From: Bordetella genomosp. 11
GTDB lineage: Bacteria; Pseudomonadota; Gammaproteobacteria; Burkholderiales; Burkholderiaceae_B
Direction of reading: 5' to 3'
NCBI RefSeq assembly: GCF_002261215.1
Contig: NZ_NEVS01000004.1
Location: forward strand, 3,162,001-3,226,000
DNA: 64,000 nt
Shown here: piece after piece, positions 44,127 to 52,339 of the stretch
Layout: each line of letters opens with the position of its first letter
How positions within the stretch are numbered: the stretch's first letter is position 1
Notes under the pieces: model-generated
What the model was told of the DNA's origin: nothing
Seen by the model: only the letters and a program-made list of their open reading frames with translations
The model's database searches: none
Position numbers and translations under genes: made by a program

Positions 44127-45035
44127 TCAGGAAGGCGACATCGCCTTGGCGAAATCGCTCTGCACGTAGTGCTCCATGATTTCGCGCCCGGTGGCCAGCC
44201 ACACGCCTTCATGCCGGCAGATGTATTCCAGCGCCGCATCCAGCGCGCCGATACGGTGCGGCAGGCCAGTGACGAAGGGATGCACCGCGATCGCCATCAC
44301 GCGACCCGACGTCGCACCCTCGCGATACAGCACATCGAATTGACGCTTGATCATGGCTTCGAATTCGGGCACCGAGACCTTCATGTCGTAGTAGGCCGGC
44401 ACATCGTTGGTCTGCACACTGTACGGAACGGACACCATGCGGGGCGAGCCGACTTCCATGGTGTAAGGCTGGTCGTCGTTCACCCAGTCGCAGACGTAGC
44501 GAATGCCGGCCTCGGACAGGTATTCCAGCGTGTTCCAGGTTTCGGACAACCCCGGTGCCAGCCACCCCACGGGGCGCGTACCGGAGGCCTTTTCGATGCG
44601 ATCGATCATGTCGAAAATCAGCTGGCGTTCCTGGTCGGGAGGGATCTCGTCCAGCCGCACGGCGTTGGTGATGCCATGGCCCAGGAATTCCCAGCCCCGG
44701 CGCACCGCCTCGGCAATGACTTCCGGATGCTGGTCGCACATCTCGCTGTTCAACGCGGCGCTGGCGCGGATACCGTAGCGGCTGAGGGTATCCATCAGGC
44801 GCCAGACGCCGACACGGTTGCCATAGTCGCGCAGGGACCAGTTGCGCACATTGGGCACTTTCGCGGTGTCGCGCGGCACGCGCTCGTTAAGCCGTCCCGG
44901 CATGATGTCGTCCAGGCCGAAGAATTCGACATTGGGATTCACCCATAACGCCACCCGCGCGTTGTTCGGCAGGACGAAGCGTGGACGCGCGGGCAAGGGA
45001 ATATACGGGAACGGGCCATAACGGCGGGGCTGCAT
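44127..45035 (-). CDS. Polysaccharide deacetylase-fold hydrolase
   Basis: A 302-residue NodB-like barrel protein without a signal peptide. Segments include ARVALWVNPNVEFFGLD, SEMCDQHPEVIAEAVRRGWEFLGHG and GWLAPGLSETWNTLEYL. This is the PuuE-like cytoplasmic subgroup, which acts on cyclic amides such as allantoin or on imides rather than on polysaccharide. It is the last gene of the operon GntR-Bug receptor-hydrolase, suggesting breakdown of the compound the Bug protein binds. The metal ligands are not all identifiable by eye. Confidence 0.82.
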   Translation of the reverse strand: MQPRRYGPFPYIPLPARPRFVLPNNARVALWVNPNVEFFGLDDIMPGRLNERVPRDTAKVPNVRNWSLRDYGNRVGVWRLMDTLSRYGIRASAALNSEMCDQHPEVIAEAVRRGWEFLGHGITNAVRLDEIPPDQERQLIFDMIDRIEKASGTRPVGWLAPGLSETWNTLEYLSEAGIRYVCDWVNDDQPYTMEVGSPRMVSVPYSVQTNDVPAYYDMKVSVPEFEAMIKRQFDVLYREGATSGRVMAIAVHPFVTGLPHRIGALDAALEYICRHEGVWLATGREIMEHYVQSDFAKAMSPS

Positions 45036-45120
45036 GGACTTTCCTTGGCGTGATTGAAACGTTACTGCTCACGGGGCCGGCGGGCATGGCCTTCCGGCAG
45101 GCCCCATGTTGCCGCGCAAA

Positions 45121-46077
45121 CTACTCGGCCTTGATGCCGGCGGCCTTGATGACCTGCTGCCACTTCTCGGTCTCGGCCTTCAGCATGGCGGCGAACTGTT
45201 CCGGTGTGTCCTTGACGACGTCCTGGCCCATGCCGGCGAAGGTCTTTTGCACATCCGGCCGATCCAGCACCTTCTGCAAGGCCGCGTTGATCTTGTCGAC
45301 GATCGGGGCCGGCGTACCGGCCGGCGCTACCAGGCCATTCCAGGTGGTCGCGGTATAGCCCTTCAGGCCCGCTTCTATCATCGTGGGTACATCGGGCAGC
45401 GCCGCCGAGCGCGTCTGGCCGGTCACCGCCAGGGCGCGCAGCTTGCCGGCCTTGATTTGCGGCGTCGCCAAAGGCAGCACGCTGAACATCAGTTGCACCT
45501 GGCCGCCGATCAGGTCGTTGATGGCGGCCGGTCCGCCGCGGTACGGCACATGGGTCATCTTGACGCCCGCGTCACGTTCGAACAACGCCCCCGCCAGATG
45601 CAAAGAGGTGCCGATTCCGGAGGACGCATAGTTCAGTTCGCCGGGATGGCTTTTTGCGTACGCGATCAGGTCGGCGACGGAATGGACCGGCAGCGACGGA
45701 TTCACGACGAGTACGTTCGGCACGCTGCTGACCATGCCTACGGCGGTGAAGTCCTTGGCGGGGTCGAAGGGCAGGTTTTCATAGAGGCTGGCATTGGTCG
45801 CCAGCCCGGGGGCCGCCATCAACAGCGTATAACCGTCGGGCGCCGCCTTGGCCACGGCATCCATGCCCAGGTTGCCGCCCGCGCCGGGCCGGTTATCGAC
45901 GAATACCGGCTGGCCCAGCTCCTCGGCCAGCCCGGGGGTGACCGTGCGCAGGACGACATCGGCACCGCCGCCCGCCGGGAAGCCAAGCACTATCCTGATG
46001 GGCCGGTCCGGGTATGCGCTGGCCGCGGCACTGCATACCGCCAGGCAGAGGCCGACGACAAGATGACGCACTTTCAT
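45121..46077 (-). CDS. Bug-family periplasmic solute receptor
   Basis: A 318-residue receptor of the tripartite tricarboxylate transporter (TctC/Bug) family. A signal peptide ends near ASA-Y at residue 22. Typical segments are YPDRPIRIVLGFPAGGGADVV, VFVDNRPGAGGNLGMDAVAKA and LNYASSGIGTSLHLAGALF. AGGAG precedes the ATG at 46077; the longer frame to 46341 is a continuation into the regulator gene. No TctA/TctB membrane genes are present, as is common in Bordetella, where Bug genes are greatly expanded. The ligand is unknown. Confidence 0.92.
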   Translation of the reverse strand: MKVRHLVVGLCLAVCSAAASAYPDRPIRIVLGFPAGGGADVVLRTVTPGLAEELGQPVFVDNRPGAGGNLGMDAVAKAAPDGYTLLMAAPGLATNASLYENLPFDPAKDFTAVGMVSSVPNVLVVNPSLPVHSVADLIAYAKSHPGELNYASSGIGTSLHLAGALFERDAGVKMTHVPYRGGPAAINDLIGGQVQLMFSVLPLATPQIKAGKLRALAVTGQTRSAALPDVPTMIEAGLKGYTATTWNGLVAPAGTPAPIVDKINAALQKVLDRPDVQKTFAGMGQDVVKDTPEQFAAMLKAETEKWQQVIKAAGIKAE

Positions 46078-46088
46078 CACTTCTCCTG

Positions 46089-46841
46089 TTAACTGCCGGA
46101 AGATCCCGCCGAGGGCGCGGGCGGCTCCCAGAAAAATTCTGCGGAGTACTGGTAACGGTCTTCGCGAAAGAAATTGTCCGTCCAGCGGATGGGACGTCCG
46201 TCCTGGAGATACGTGGACGCCTGGACGTGCATCACCGGGTCGCCCAGGCCGATGCGCAACAGGTCGGCAATGTGGGGTTCGGCGCGCGAGACGCTGATGG
46301 TGTGGACGCTTTTCGCGACCTTCAGGTCGAAGTCGTTCCACATGATGTCGTGCAGGCTGCGATGCGGAAATTGAGCGATCGCGCCCTCCATAATGGCCGG
46401 CAAATAGCTCTCGACGACCGAAAGCGGCTCGTCATCGAGAAAATGGACCCGTATCAGCTTGAATAGCGGCGCACCTTCTTCCAGGCCGAGAAAAGTCGCA
46501 ATGGCGCCCCGCGCTGATACCATCTCAGAGGAAATGATGCGCGGATCGCTGTCCAGGGTGGCATGCAGCGGATCTGACAGATTACTAACGTATTTTGAGC
46601 GGGCGGATTCCCCGACGCGGCGCGTCCCCACCCCGCGCTGACTGCTGAGCAGCCCTTCGCGCTTGAGCTGGCTGAGGGCATGGCGGACGGTGGTCCGGCT
46701 TACGCCGAACTCCCGGCACAGCGCTTGCTCAGTCGCCAAATGATTACCCTGGCCCCATTCGCCTGCCTCGATCCTGCGTCGCAGGACCTGCGCGATCTGA
46801 TGATAGATCGGTACCCCGGCAGATAAAGTGTGCGTCGACAT
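46089..46841 (-). CDS. GntR/HutC-family regulator with UTRA domain
   Basis: A 250-residue repressor. Residues 10-75 are a GntR winged helix (ATEQALCREFGVSRTTVRHAL), and the rest is a UTRA ligand domain (PLFKLIRVHFLDDEPLSVVESYLP). It is first in an operon with the Bug receptor (11 bases on) and the deacetylase-fold hydrolase, so it probably controls them. Only 33 bases separate its start from the divergent oxygenase-like gene, which it may also regulate. Confidence 0.9.
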   Translation of the reverse strand: MSTHTLSAGVPIYHQIAQVLRRRIEAGEWGQGNHLATEQALCREFGVSRTTVRHALSQLKREGLLSSQRGVGTRRVGESARSKYVSNLSDPLHATLDSDPRIISSEMVSARGAIATFLGLEEGAPLFKLIRVHFLDDEPLSVVESYLPAIMEGAIAQFPHRSLHDIMWNDFDLKVAKSVHTISVSRAEPHIADLLRIGLGDPVMHVQASTYLQDGRPIRWTDNFFREDRYQYSAEFFWEPPAPSAGSSGS

Positions 46842-46874
46842 TTGTATTTAGTTTATAACGTTCGGTACAACAAG

Positions 46875-47759
46875 ATGCCGCAAAAATACTCGACGCGCCG
46901 CACAAAGCCAAGCCCAGGATTGCGAGCTATTGGAAAACTCGCCAAATCGAGCATGGCGCGTGGCGGCATCCCGATTGTCGACATTTCCTGCTTATTGCGG
47001 CGAGACAATCTAAGGGCAATGCAGAGGACGGTATCCAACATCCGCGCGGCGGCCCGCAATACGGGCCTTTTCTACCTGGCGGGACACCGCATACCTCATG
47101 CCCTGCTACGCCGAGTCTACCTGTGCTCATTAAGCCAGTTCGAATTCTCGCCAGAATTCAAAATTGCCTCGCTCACAGGGGAAGGAGTAAATCGCTACAT
47201 TGTGGACAGGCGGTCGATTTTTGACGGGGCGCAATACGAGAATCGCGCGGACGGCGACTTGCCTGCCGTGATGGAGCGCTATTATGGCCGCATTTTTGAT
47301 TTATGCCGACCGCTGCTGGAAGGCTGTTCGATGGCCCTGGGCGACCCGGCGGACTTCTTCCACTGCCTATGGCGTCATCCGCTGCTGCACGGGAAGCTGA
47401 TTCAAAATCGCGCCCCCGCGGCGGCACCGGCCGGTCATCCCGCCGCCGTGGACCAGGCGCACGACGCCATAACCATACTATGGGCGGATGAGGTGGATGC
47501 CATCCGCGTATACGACCACCCGCCCCGCATCGCGCAATCCATGCCGGAGGACGCACGGTTCAGCTTCCGTATCGCGGATACCATGGCTCGCTGGTCCAGC
47601 GATTTGCATATTTCCGTCCCGCATCGCCAGTACGAGGGCCCCGGCCGGGAGACTTTTCTCATTCCGGTGCTCTACGGAAAAGAAAACAATATTCCAGTTC
47701 AGTGCTCCAACGGCTGTATTTTCACCACGCAATCGGAACAGTTCGCCCTGGTGGTTTAG
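46875..47759 (+). CDS. Isopenicillin N synthase-like protein with altered iron site
   Basis: About 294 residues with the layout of 2-oxoglutarate/Fe(II) oxygenases of the IPNS family. The N-terminal domain is recognisable (GGIPIVDIS, IRAAARNTGLFYLAGHRIPHALL) and so is the C-terminal core: the distal His in ISVPHRQ and the Arg of RETFLIPVL. The expected HxD pair is not intact; the matching stretch reads AHDAITIL, with residues apparently deleted. It may be inactive or use a different ligand set. The start is uncertain: ATGs at 46875 and 46953, or GTG at 46830 inside the divergent gene; none has a good ribosome site. Base composition is less G+C-rich than its neighbours. Confidence 0.6.
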   Translation: MPQKYSTRRTKPSPGLRAIGKLAKSSMARGGIPIVDISCLLRRDNLRAMQRTVSNIRAAARNTGLFYLAGHRIPHALLRRVYLCSLSQFEFSPEFKIASLTGEGVNRYIVDRRSIFDGAQYENRADGDLPAVMERYYGRIFDLCRPLLEGCSMALGDPADFFHCLWRHPLLHGKLIQNRAPAAAPAGHPAAVDQAHDAITILWADEVDAIRVYDHPPRIAQSMPEDARFSFRIADTMARWSSDLHISVPHRQYEGPGRETFLIPVLYGKENNIPVQCSNGCIFTTQSEQFALVV

Positions 47760-47815
47760 GGTTAATTGAGGAATACCTTTACAAGGAATAAGCACGGGAT
47801 TGACGGCGGATATGC

Positions 47816-47844
47816 TTGCACTTTCTTGTACCGTACAGTACAGT
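47816..47844 (+). promoter_or_regulatory. Promoter with embedded TetR-type operator
   Basis: TTGCAC (47816-47821), a 17-base spacer and TACAGT (47839-47844) form a sigma-70 promoter for the DUF1348-tetR pair. Between the boxes lies the dyad GTACCGTACAGTAC (47828-47841), with GTAC at both ends. This is the usual place for a repressor site, and the tetR gene downstream is the obvious candidate. A further GTAC occurs at 47857-47860. Confidence 0.6.
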
Positions 47845-47907
47845 CATGTCTGATCGGTACAGCCGACCGTCTTTGCTCCCTCCTTCACTACGCCTCCGAG
47901 GTTTCCC

Positions 47908-48375
47908 ATGAGCACGCGCCCGCCGCTTCCCCCCTTCTCCCGCGAATCCGCCATCCAGAAAGTCCGCCTTGCCGAGGACGGCTGGAATAGCCGCGACCCG
48001 GAGAAGGTTTCCCTGGCATACACGGAGGACACCGCATGGCGTAACCGTGCGGAATTCGCCCACGGGCGCGCCCAGGTGGTGGAATTCCTGACCCGGAAGT
48101 GGCGCAAGGAACTGGATTACCGGCTGATCAAGGAATTGTGGGCCCACGACGGCAACCGTATCGCCGTGCGCTACGCTTACGAGTGGCACGACGATTCGGG
48201 CAACTGGTTCCGCTCCTATGGCAACGAAAATTGGGAATTCGACGACGCGGGGTTGATGCGGCATCGCCACGCGTCGATCAACGATGTGCCCATCAAGGAA
48301 ACGGAGCGCAAGTTCCACTGGCCCCTGGGGCCGCGCCCGGCGGATCACCCCGGACTGAGCGACCTCGGGCTGTAG
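47908..48375 (+). CDS. DUF1348 / NTF2-like protein
   Basis: A 155-residue protein of the DUF1348 family, a nuclear-transport-factor-2-like (SnoaL) alpha/beta cone fold. Typical stretches are [42 protein letters not shown] and [19 protein letters not shown]. No catalytic residue is established for the family; members often sit beside TetR regulators. Here it precedes a tetR gene by 52 bases and follows a promoter carrying a dyad. A role in handling a small hydrophobic compound is possible but unproven. Confidence 0.88.
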   Translation: MSTRPPLPPFSRESAIQKVRLAEDGWNSRDPEKVSLAYTEDTAWRNRAEFAHGRAQVVEFLTRKWRKELDYRLIKELWAHDGNRIAVRYAYEWHDDSGNWFRSYGNENWEFDDAGLMRHRHASINDVPIKETERKFHWPLGPRPADHPGLSDLGL

Positions 48376-48427
48376 ACGAAGATTCAACCAGGGCGCCCGC
48401 AAGGATGCGCCCGTAACGCGAGCAGAT

Positions 48428-49024
48428 ATGCCAAGAACCGTCGCGGAGCGGCAGGACGTGATTCCGGTCCTGGTCGAGGTATTCCGGCGCTATGGATACG
48501 AAGGCACCAGCCTGAGCCGCATTACCGAAGGCACCGGCCTTGGCAAGGGCAGCCTTTATCACTTCTTTCCCGGCGGCAAGGACGAAATGGCCGCGGCGGT
48601 GCTGGCGCATATCGATGACTGGTTCCAGCGCAATATCTACGCGCCATTAAGGGAAGCGCCATCCCCGCGCGACGGTATCGCCGCCATGTTCGACAAGGTG
48701 TCCGCGTATTTCCTTTCCGGGCGCAAGGCCTGCCTGGTGGGCGTATTCGCGTTGGGCAACGAGCGGGATCGGTTCGCGCAGGCGGTCTCGTCCTATTTCC
48801 GCGCGTGGGCGGCTGCCGTGACGGCTGTGCTCGAAAAGGGCGGTGTGCCGCCCGCGCCGGCGCGCGACCTGGCCGAAGAAATCGTGGGCGGCATCCAAGG
48901 GGCGCTGGTCCTGGCACGCGCCTGGAACGACCCACAGGTCTATTGCCGCATGGCGGGCGGGCTGCGCGAACGCGTCCTGCGCACGCTGCCGGAGCCAGAG
49001 CCGGCAGCGCCGCCGCCGCGCTGA
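48428..49024 (+). CDS. TetR/AcrR-family regulator
   Basis: A 198-residue repressor. The N-terminal helix-turn-helix is intact (YGYEGTSLSRITEGTGLGKGSLYHFFPGGKDEM), and the C-terminal ligand domain resembles the LmrA/YxaF group (ACLVGVFALGNERDRF). It is co-oriented with the DUF1348 gene and probably represses that promoter through the dyad at 47828-47841. The last ten residues are Pro/Glu-rich. Confidence 0.92.
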   Translation: MPRTVAERQDVIPVLVEVFRRYGYEGTSLSRITEGTGLGKGSLYHFFPGGKDEMAAAVLAHIDDWFQRNIYAPLREAPSPRDGIAAMFDKVSAYFLSGRKACLVGVFALGNERDRFAQAVSSYFRAWAAAVTAVLEKGGVPPAPARDLAEEIVGGIQGALVLARAWNDPQVYCRMAGGLRERVLRTLPEPEPAAPPPR

Positions 49025-49042
49025 ACGACCCGCCCCCTCCCT

Positions 49043-49765
49043 CTATTCGCCAAACAGATTGCGCTGGATCTGGTCCAGATGCTCCACCATCAGGCTGGCG
49101 GCCTGCGCGGCGTCGCGATCGCGCAGGGCGTTGACCATGGCACGATGCTGGCGCTCGTACTGCGCCCGGCGCGCGGGCGTCAGGGAATTGCGCTTGAGCC
49201 TGCCCCATTCACCCTGCTCGCGAACCTGGTTCATCAGCTCCAGGATCTGCATGAAAAACGCGTTGTGCGTGGCTACCGCGAAAGCCTTGTGCAAGGCGCC
49301 ATCCCAGTATTCGAACGCTTCGATCGAGGTGGCGGCCTCCGATTGCTCCAGGCAGTTGGCCATCGCGGAGAAATCGGCGGCCGTCGCGTTGCGCGCGATC
49401 ATCCCCGGCAACAGCGGTTCGATCAGGCGGCGCGCCTCCATCAGTTCGGCGGGGCTGACGTTGCCGTCGAAGCGCGGCAAGGCGGGCTCTTGCGCCATGG
49501 CGTCCGCCTGCTCCGAGACAAAGGTCCCGCTGCCCACGGACTGGACGATCAAGCCGCGCTCTCGCAGGTCCGAGAGCACGCGGCGCACGGAGCCGCGCGA
49601 GGCCCCGAAGCGTACGCTCAGCTCGCGTTCCGGCGGCAGCTTCACCCCGGGGCGCAGCCTGCCGCCGAGGATTTCATCGCGCAGATAGCGCGATAGCGCC
49701 TTCGCTCCCGGCGCACGCAGGGATGCGCCGGCGTCGGGCGCTTCTACCTTGGTCTTCGTATCCAT
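49043..49765 (-). CDS. GntR-family regulator with FCD domain
   Basis: A 240-residue repressor with an N-terminal winged helix (LPPERELSVRFGASRGSVRRVL) and a C-terminal all-helical FCD ligand domain with probable metal-binding residues. It is divergent from the FAH-Bug-molybdenum hydroxylase operon. Three CCAATTGG-like sites lie between the two start codons and a fourth lies inside the first target gene, so autoregulation and control of the operon are strongly suggested. The effector is probably the substrate of that pathway. Confidence 0.92.
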   Translation of the reverse strand: MDTKTKVEAPDAGASLRAPGAKALSRYLRDEILGGRLRPGVKLPPERELSVRFGASRGSVRRVLSDLRERGLIVQSVGSGTFVSEQADAMAQEPALPRFDGNVSPAELMEARRLIEPLLPGMIARNATAADFSAMANCLEQSEAATSIEAFEYWDGALHKAFAVATHNAFFMQILELMNQVREQGEWGRLKRNSLTPARRAQYERQHRAMVNALRDRDAAQAASLMVEHLDQIQRNLFGE

Positions 49766-49786
49766 ACGGCGAGCTTAAAGAAAGAG

Positions 49787-49870
49787 GACCAATTGGTCAA
49801 TAATTTTGGATATTGGCTTGCATCAGGGCCAAATTGGTTCTACATTACGCGCTGTTTTGACCAATTGGAC
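49787..49870. promoter_or_regulatory. Array of three operators for the FCD-GntR regulator
   Basis: Site 1 is the perfect palindrome GACCAATTGGTC (49787-49798). Site 2 is GCCAAATTGGTTC (49828-49840). Site 3 is GACCAATTGGAC (49859-49870). Their centres are about 40 and 31 bases apart, three to four helical turns, suitable for cooperative binding on one face. Site 2 lies inside the rightward promoter and site 3 just before the ribosome site of the FAH gene. Confidence 0.75.
49818..49846 (+). promoter_or_regulatory. Promoter of the FAH-Bug-molybdenum hydroxylase operon
   Basis: TTGCAT (49818-49823), a 17-base spacer and TACATT (49841-49846) form a sigma-70 promoter. Operator site 2 fills the spacer, so a bound GntR protein would exclude polymerase. 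The leader to the ATG at 49883 would be about 30 bases. Confidence 0.65.
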
Positions 49871-49882
49871 TATGGAGTTGCC

Positions 49883-50761
49883 ATGAAATTCGCCCAGCTT
49901 TCCTATCAGGGCCAACGCACGATCGCCGTCGTCGACACCGAAAAAGGCCAATTTTGGCCAGTTTCCGAACTGGCGCCCGGGTTTTCCGGCGATATGGTCC
50001 AATTGGTACAAGAATACGAGGCACTGAAGCCCAAACTGACGCCAACCGGCGCCGGCAAGCCCCTGAAGGACGCCAAGGTGCTGGCCCCGATCGACAAGCC
50101 GCGCCGCAATATTTTCTGCGTCGGCAAGAACTACCACGAACATGCGGCCGAATTCAGCAAGTCGGGATTCGACAGCAGCGCCAAGGAAGGCGAGCACGCG
50201 CCGGAAGCGCCGGTCGTGTTCACCAAGCCTGCCAGCACGGTGATCGGTCCCGACGACAAGATCCCCCCGCATGCGGAAGTCGCCAAGCAGCTGGACTACG
50301 AGGTCGAGCTGGCCATCGTGATCGGCAAGCCGGGCCGCGGCATCAAGAAGGCCGACGCTTTCAAGCACATCTTCGGCTACACCATCGTCAACGACTTCAC
50401 CGCGCGCGACTTGCAGAAGCTGCATCGGCAGTGGTTCCTGGGCAAGGCCCTGGACGGTTTCTGCCCGATGGGACCCTACGTCGTCACCAATGACGCGCTG
50501 GACGCCACCAATCTGGACGTGAAGTGCTGGGTCAACGGCGAGCTGCGCCAGAACTCCAATACCTCGTTGCTGATTTTCGATATCCCCACCCTGATCGAAA
50601 CGATCTCGGCGGGCATCGAATTGCAACCCGGCGACGTGATCGCCACCGGCACGCCGGCCGGCGTGGGCATCGGCTTCAATCCGCCCAAGTTCGTCAAGTC
50701 GGGCGACGTGATGCGCATGGAGATCCAGGGCATCGGCGTGCTGCAGAACGCGGTCGCCTAA
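49883..50761 (+). CDS. Fumarylacetoacetate hydrolase (FAH) family protein
   Basis: A 292-residue protein with the FAH fold, a Mg2+-dependent lyase/hydrolase family including 2-hydroxyhepta-2,4-dienedioate isomerase, acylpyruvases and ureidoglycolate lyase. Characteristic segments are NIFCVGKNYHEHAAEF, VVFTKPASTVIGPDD, LDYEVELAIVIGK with metal-ligand glutamates, NDFTARDLQ and TGTPAGVGIGFNPP. The ATG at 49883 has GGAG upstream; the frame open from 49793 covers operators and is not coding. It heads an operon with a Bug receptor and a molybdenum hydroxylase, consistent with a ring-cleavage or organic-acid pathway. Confidence 0.9.
   Translation: MKFAQLSYQGQRTIAVVDTEKGQFWPVSELAPGFSGDMVQLVQEYEALKPKLTPTGAGKPLKDAKVLAPIDKPRRNIFCVGKNYHEHAAEFSKSGFDSSAKEGEHAPEAPVVFTKPASTVIGPDDKIPPHAEVAKQLDYEVELAIVIGKPGRGIKKADAFKHIFGYTIVNDFTARDLQKLHRQWFLGKALDGFCPMGPYVVTNDALDATNLDVKCWVNGELRQNSNTSLLIFDIPTLIETISAGIELQPGDVIATGTPAGVGIGFNPPKFVKSGDVMRMEIQGIGVLQNAVA
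49999..50006. promoter_or_regulatory. Fourth operator-like site inside the FAH gene
   Basis: CCAATTGG occurs at 49999-50006 within GGTCCAATTGGTAC, 116 bases into the FAH coding region. It matches the three intergenic sites. It could act as a downstream roadblock or looping site, or be chance. Confidence 0.4.
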
Positions 50762-50819
50762 TCGCGCACGGACACGGCGCAAAACACAGCAAGACGCTAT
50801 ACCCTCCGAGGAGACATCG

Positions 50820-51800
50820 ATGAAGACCTTCCTGCGCGGCCTGGCGGCCGCGAGCCTTGCCGCGTGCGCGGCCGTCGGCATAAGCGCGCCGGCGGCGGCC
50901 GCGCCCTACCCCAATCACCCCGTGACAATCATCGTGCCGTTCGGCGCGGGGGGATCGGCCGACGTCTACGCCCGGGTGCTGGCGCAGCACCTGGGCCAGG
51001 AAACCGGTCAATCCTTCGTGGTGGAGAACCGTCCCGGCGCCGGCGCCGTCATCGGTACGCAGTACGTCGCGAAAGCGGCACCCGACGGCTATACGCTGCT
51101 GATGATGTCCAATACGCAGACGGTCAACGAAACGCTGCTGCACAATAAGCCGTATGAACTCATGCGCGACTTCACGGCGGTCGCGCCGGTGAACGAAGCG
51201 CCGCTGGTACTGGTGGTGCGCGATGGCTTGCCGATCCACAGCGTGCAGGAGTTGATCAAGGCGGCCAAGGCCAAGCCGGGCCAGCTCAACTACGCATCGT
51301 CCGGCACCGGTACGCCGTACCACATGGCCGGCGAGCTCTTCAAAAGCCTGACCGGCGTGAATATCGTCCACATCCCCTACAAGAGCAGCGGCGGCGCGCG
51401 CACCGACGTACTCGGCGGCCAGGTCGATATGATGTTCGACGCCGTCAGCACGATGACCGACCTGATCCAGACCAAGAAGGTGCGGGCGCTGGCCACCACG
51501 GGCAATACGCGCTCCAGCGTGCTGCCGGACGTGCCCACCATGGCCGAGGCCGGCGTGCAGGGCTACACGGCTACCCTGTGGCTGGGCCTGCTGGCGCCGA
51601 AGAATACGCCCAAGGAGGTGGTCGACTTCCTGAACGAGAAGATCGGCAAGATCGTCAGCGATCCGCAGATCGTGGCGGTATGGGCCAAGAGCGGCGTGAC
51701 GCCGATGAAAATGACGCCCGCGCAGTTCACCGACTTCCTGAAGGGCGACATCGACAAGTGGGGCGCGATCGTCAAGTCGGCGAACATCAAGGTGGATTGA
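50820..51800 (+). CDS. Bug-family periplasmic solute receptor
   Basis: A 326-residue TctC/Bug receptor. The signal peptide ends near AAAA-P at about residue 29. Family segments are YPNHPVTIIVPFGAGGSADVYA, FVVENRPGAGAVIGTQYVAKA and LNYASSGTGTPYHMAGELF. GAGGAG precedes the ATG. It is the second gene of the GntR-controlled operon and should deliver the pathway substrate, probably a carboxylate or heteroaromatic acid. It is distinct in sequence from the Bug gene at 45121-46077. No membrane components are nearby. Confidence 0.92.
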   Translation: MKTFLRGLAAASLAACAAVGISAPAAAAPYPNHPVTIIVPFGAGGSADVYARVLAQHLGQETGQSFVVENRPGAGAVIGTQYVAKAAPDGYTLLMMSNTQTVNETLLHNKPYELMRDFTAVAPVNEAPLVLVVRDGLPIHSVQELIKAAKAKPGQLNYASSGTGTPYHMAGELFKSLTGVNIVHIPYKSSGGARTDVLGGQVDMMFDAVSTMTDLIQTKKVRALATTGNTRSSVLPDVPTMAEAGVQGYTATLWLGLLAPKNTPKEVVDFLNEKIGKIVSDPQIVAVWAKSGVTPMKMTPAQFTDFLKGDIDKWGAIVKSANIKVD

Positions 51801-51805
51801 GCGTC

Positions 51806-52339
51806 ATGGCAGAGCACGCCGCGATCGCTTTCACCTTGAACGGCCGGCCCGCGCAGCTGAGCGTGGATGGCGAACGGCGGCTGCTCGATGTGCTGCGCAA
51901 TGACCTGGACCTGAAAAGCAGCCATTACGGCTGCGGTTCCGGCGAATGCGGTGCCTGCTTCGTGCTGCTGGACGACCGCGCGGTTCCCGCCTGCGATACG
52001 CCGATGTGGGCGGTCGCGGGCAAACGCGTGGTGACGTCCGAAGGCCTGGGCACGCCGCGCGACCCTCACCCGCTGCAGGCCGCGTTCATCGCGGAACAGG
52101 CCGCGCAATGCGGCTACTGCACATCGGGCATGCTGATCGCGGGTGCCGCGCTGCTGCAGCGTTGTCCGCGGCCCTCGGATGTCCAGATCCGCGAGGGCAT
52201 GGAACGCAACCTGTGCCGCTGCGGTACGCAGCTGCGCGTCATCAAGGCGATACGACGCGCGGCCAAGGTCAGCGCCGGCGGGCCTGACGGGAGCGATGCG
52301 GACGCCGCGAATCGCGGCCAGGGGGACGACTCCCGATGA
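51806..52339 (+). CDS. 2Fe-2S subunit of a molybdenum hydroxylase
   Basis: A 177-residue iron-sulfur subunit of the xanthine oxidase superfamily. The N-terminal plant-ferredoxin-type cluster is bound by GCGSGECGAC and a further cysteine (PACDTP). The C-terminal helical domain binds the second cluster through CGYCTSGM and CRCGTQ. It resembles the small subunits of isoquinoline 1-oxidoreductase and nicotinate dehydrogenase. The start at 51806 is six bases after the Bug stop, and the end overlaps the large-subunit gene by 4 bases. Confidence 0.93.
   Translation: MAEHAAIAFTLNGRPAQLSVDGERRLLDVLRNDLDLKSSHYGCGSGECGACFVLLDDRAVPACDTPMWAVAGKRVVTSEGLGTPRDPHPLQAAFIAEQAAQCGYCTSGMLIAGAALLQRCPRPSDVQIREGMERNLCRCGTQLRVIKAIRRAAKVSAGGPDGSDADAANRGQGDDSR

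Noticed and set aside
49793..49882. Extended N terminus for the FAH protein
   Set aside because: The extra 30 codons cover the promoter and three operators and are unlike any FAH protein; the ATG at 49883 has a proper ribosome site.
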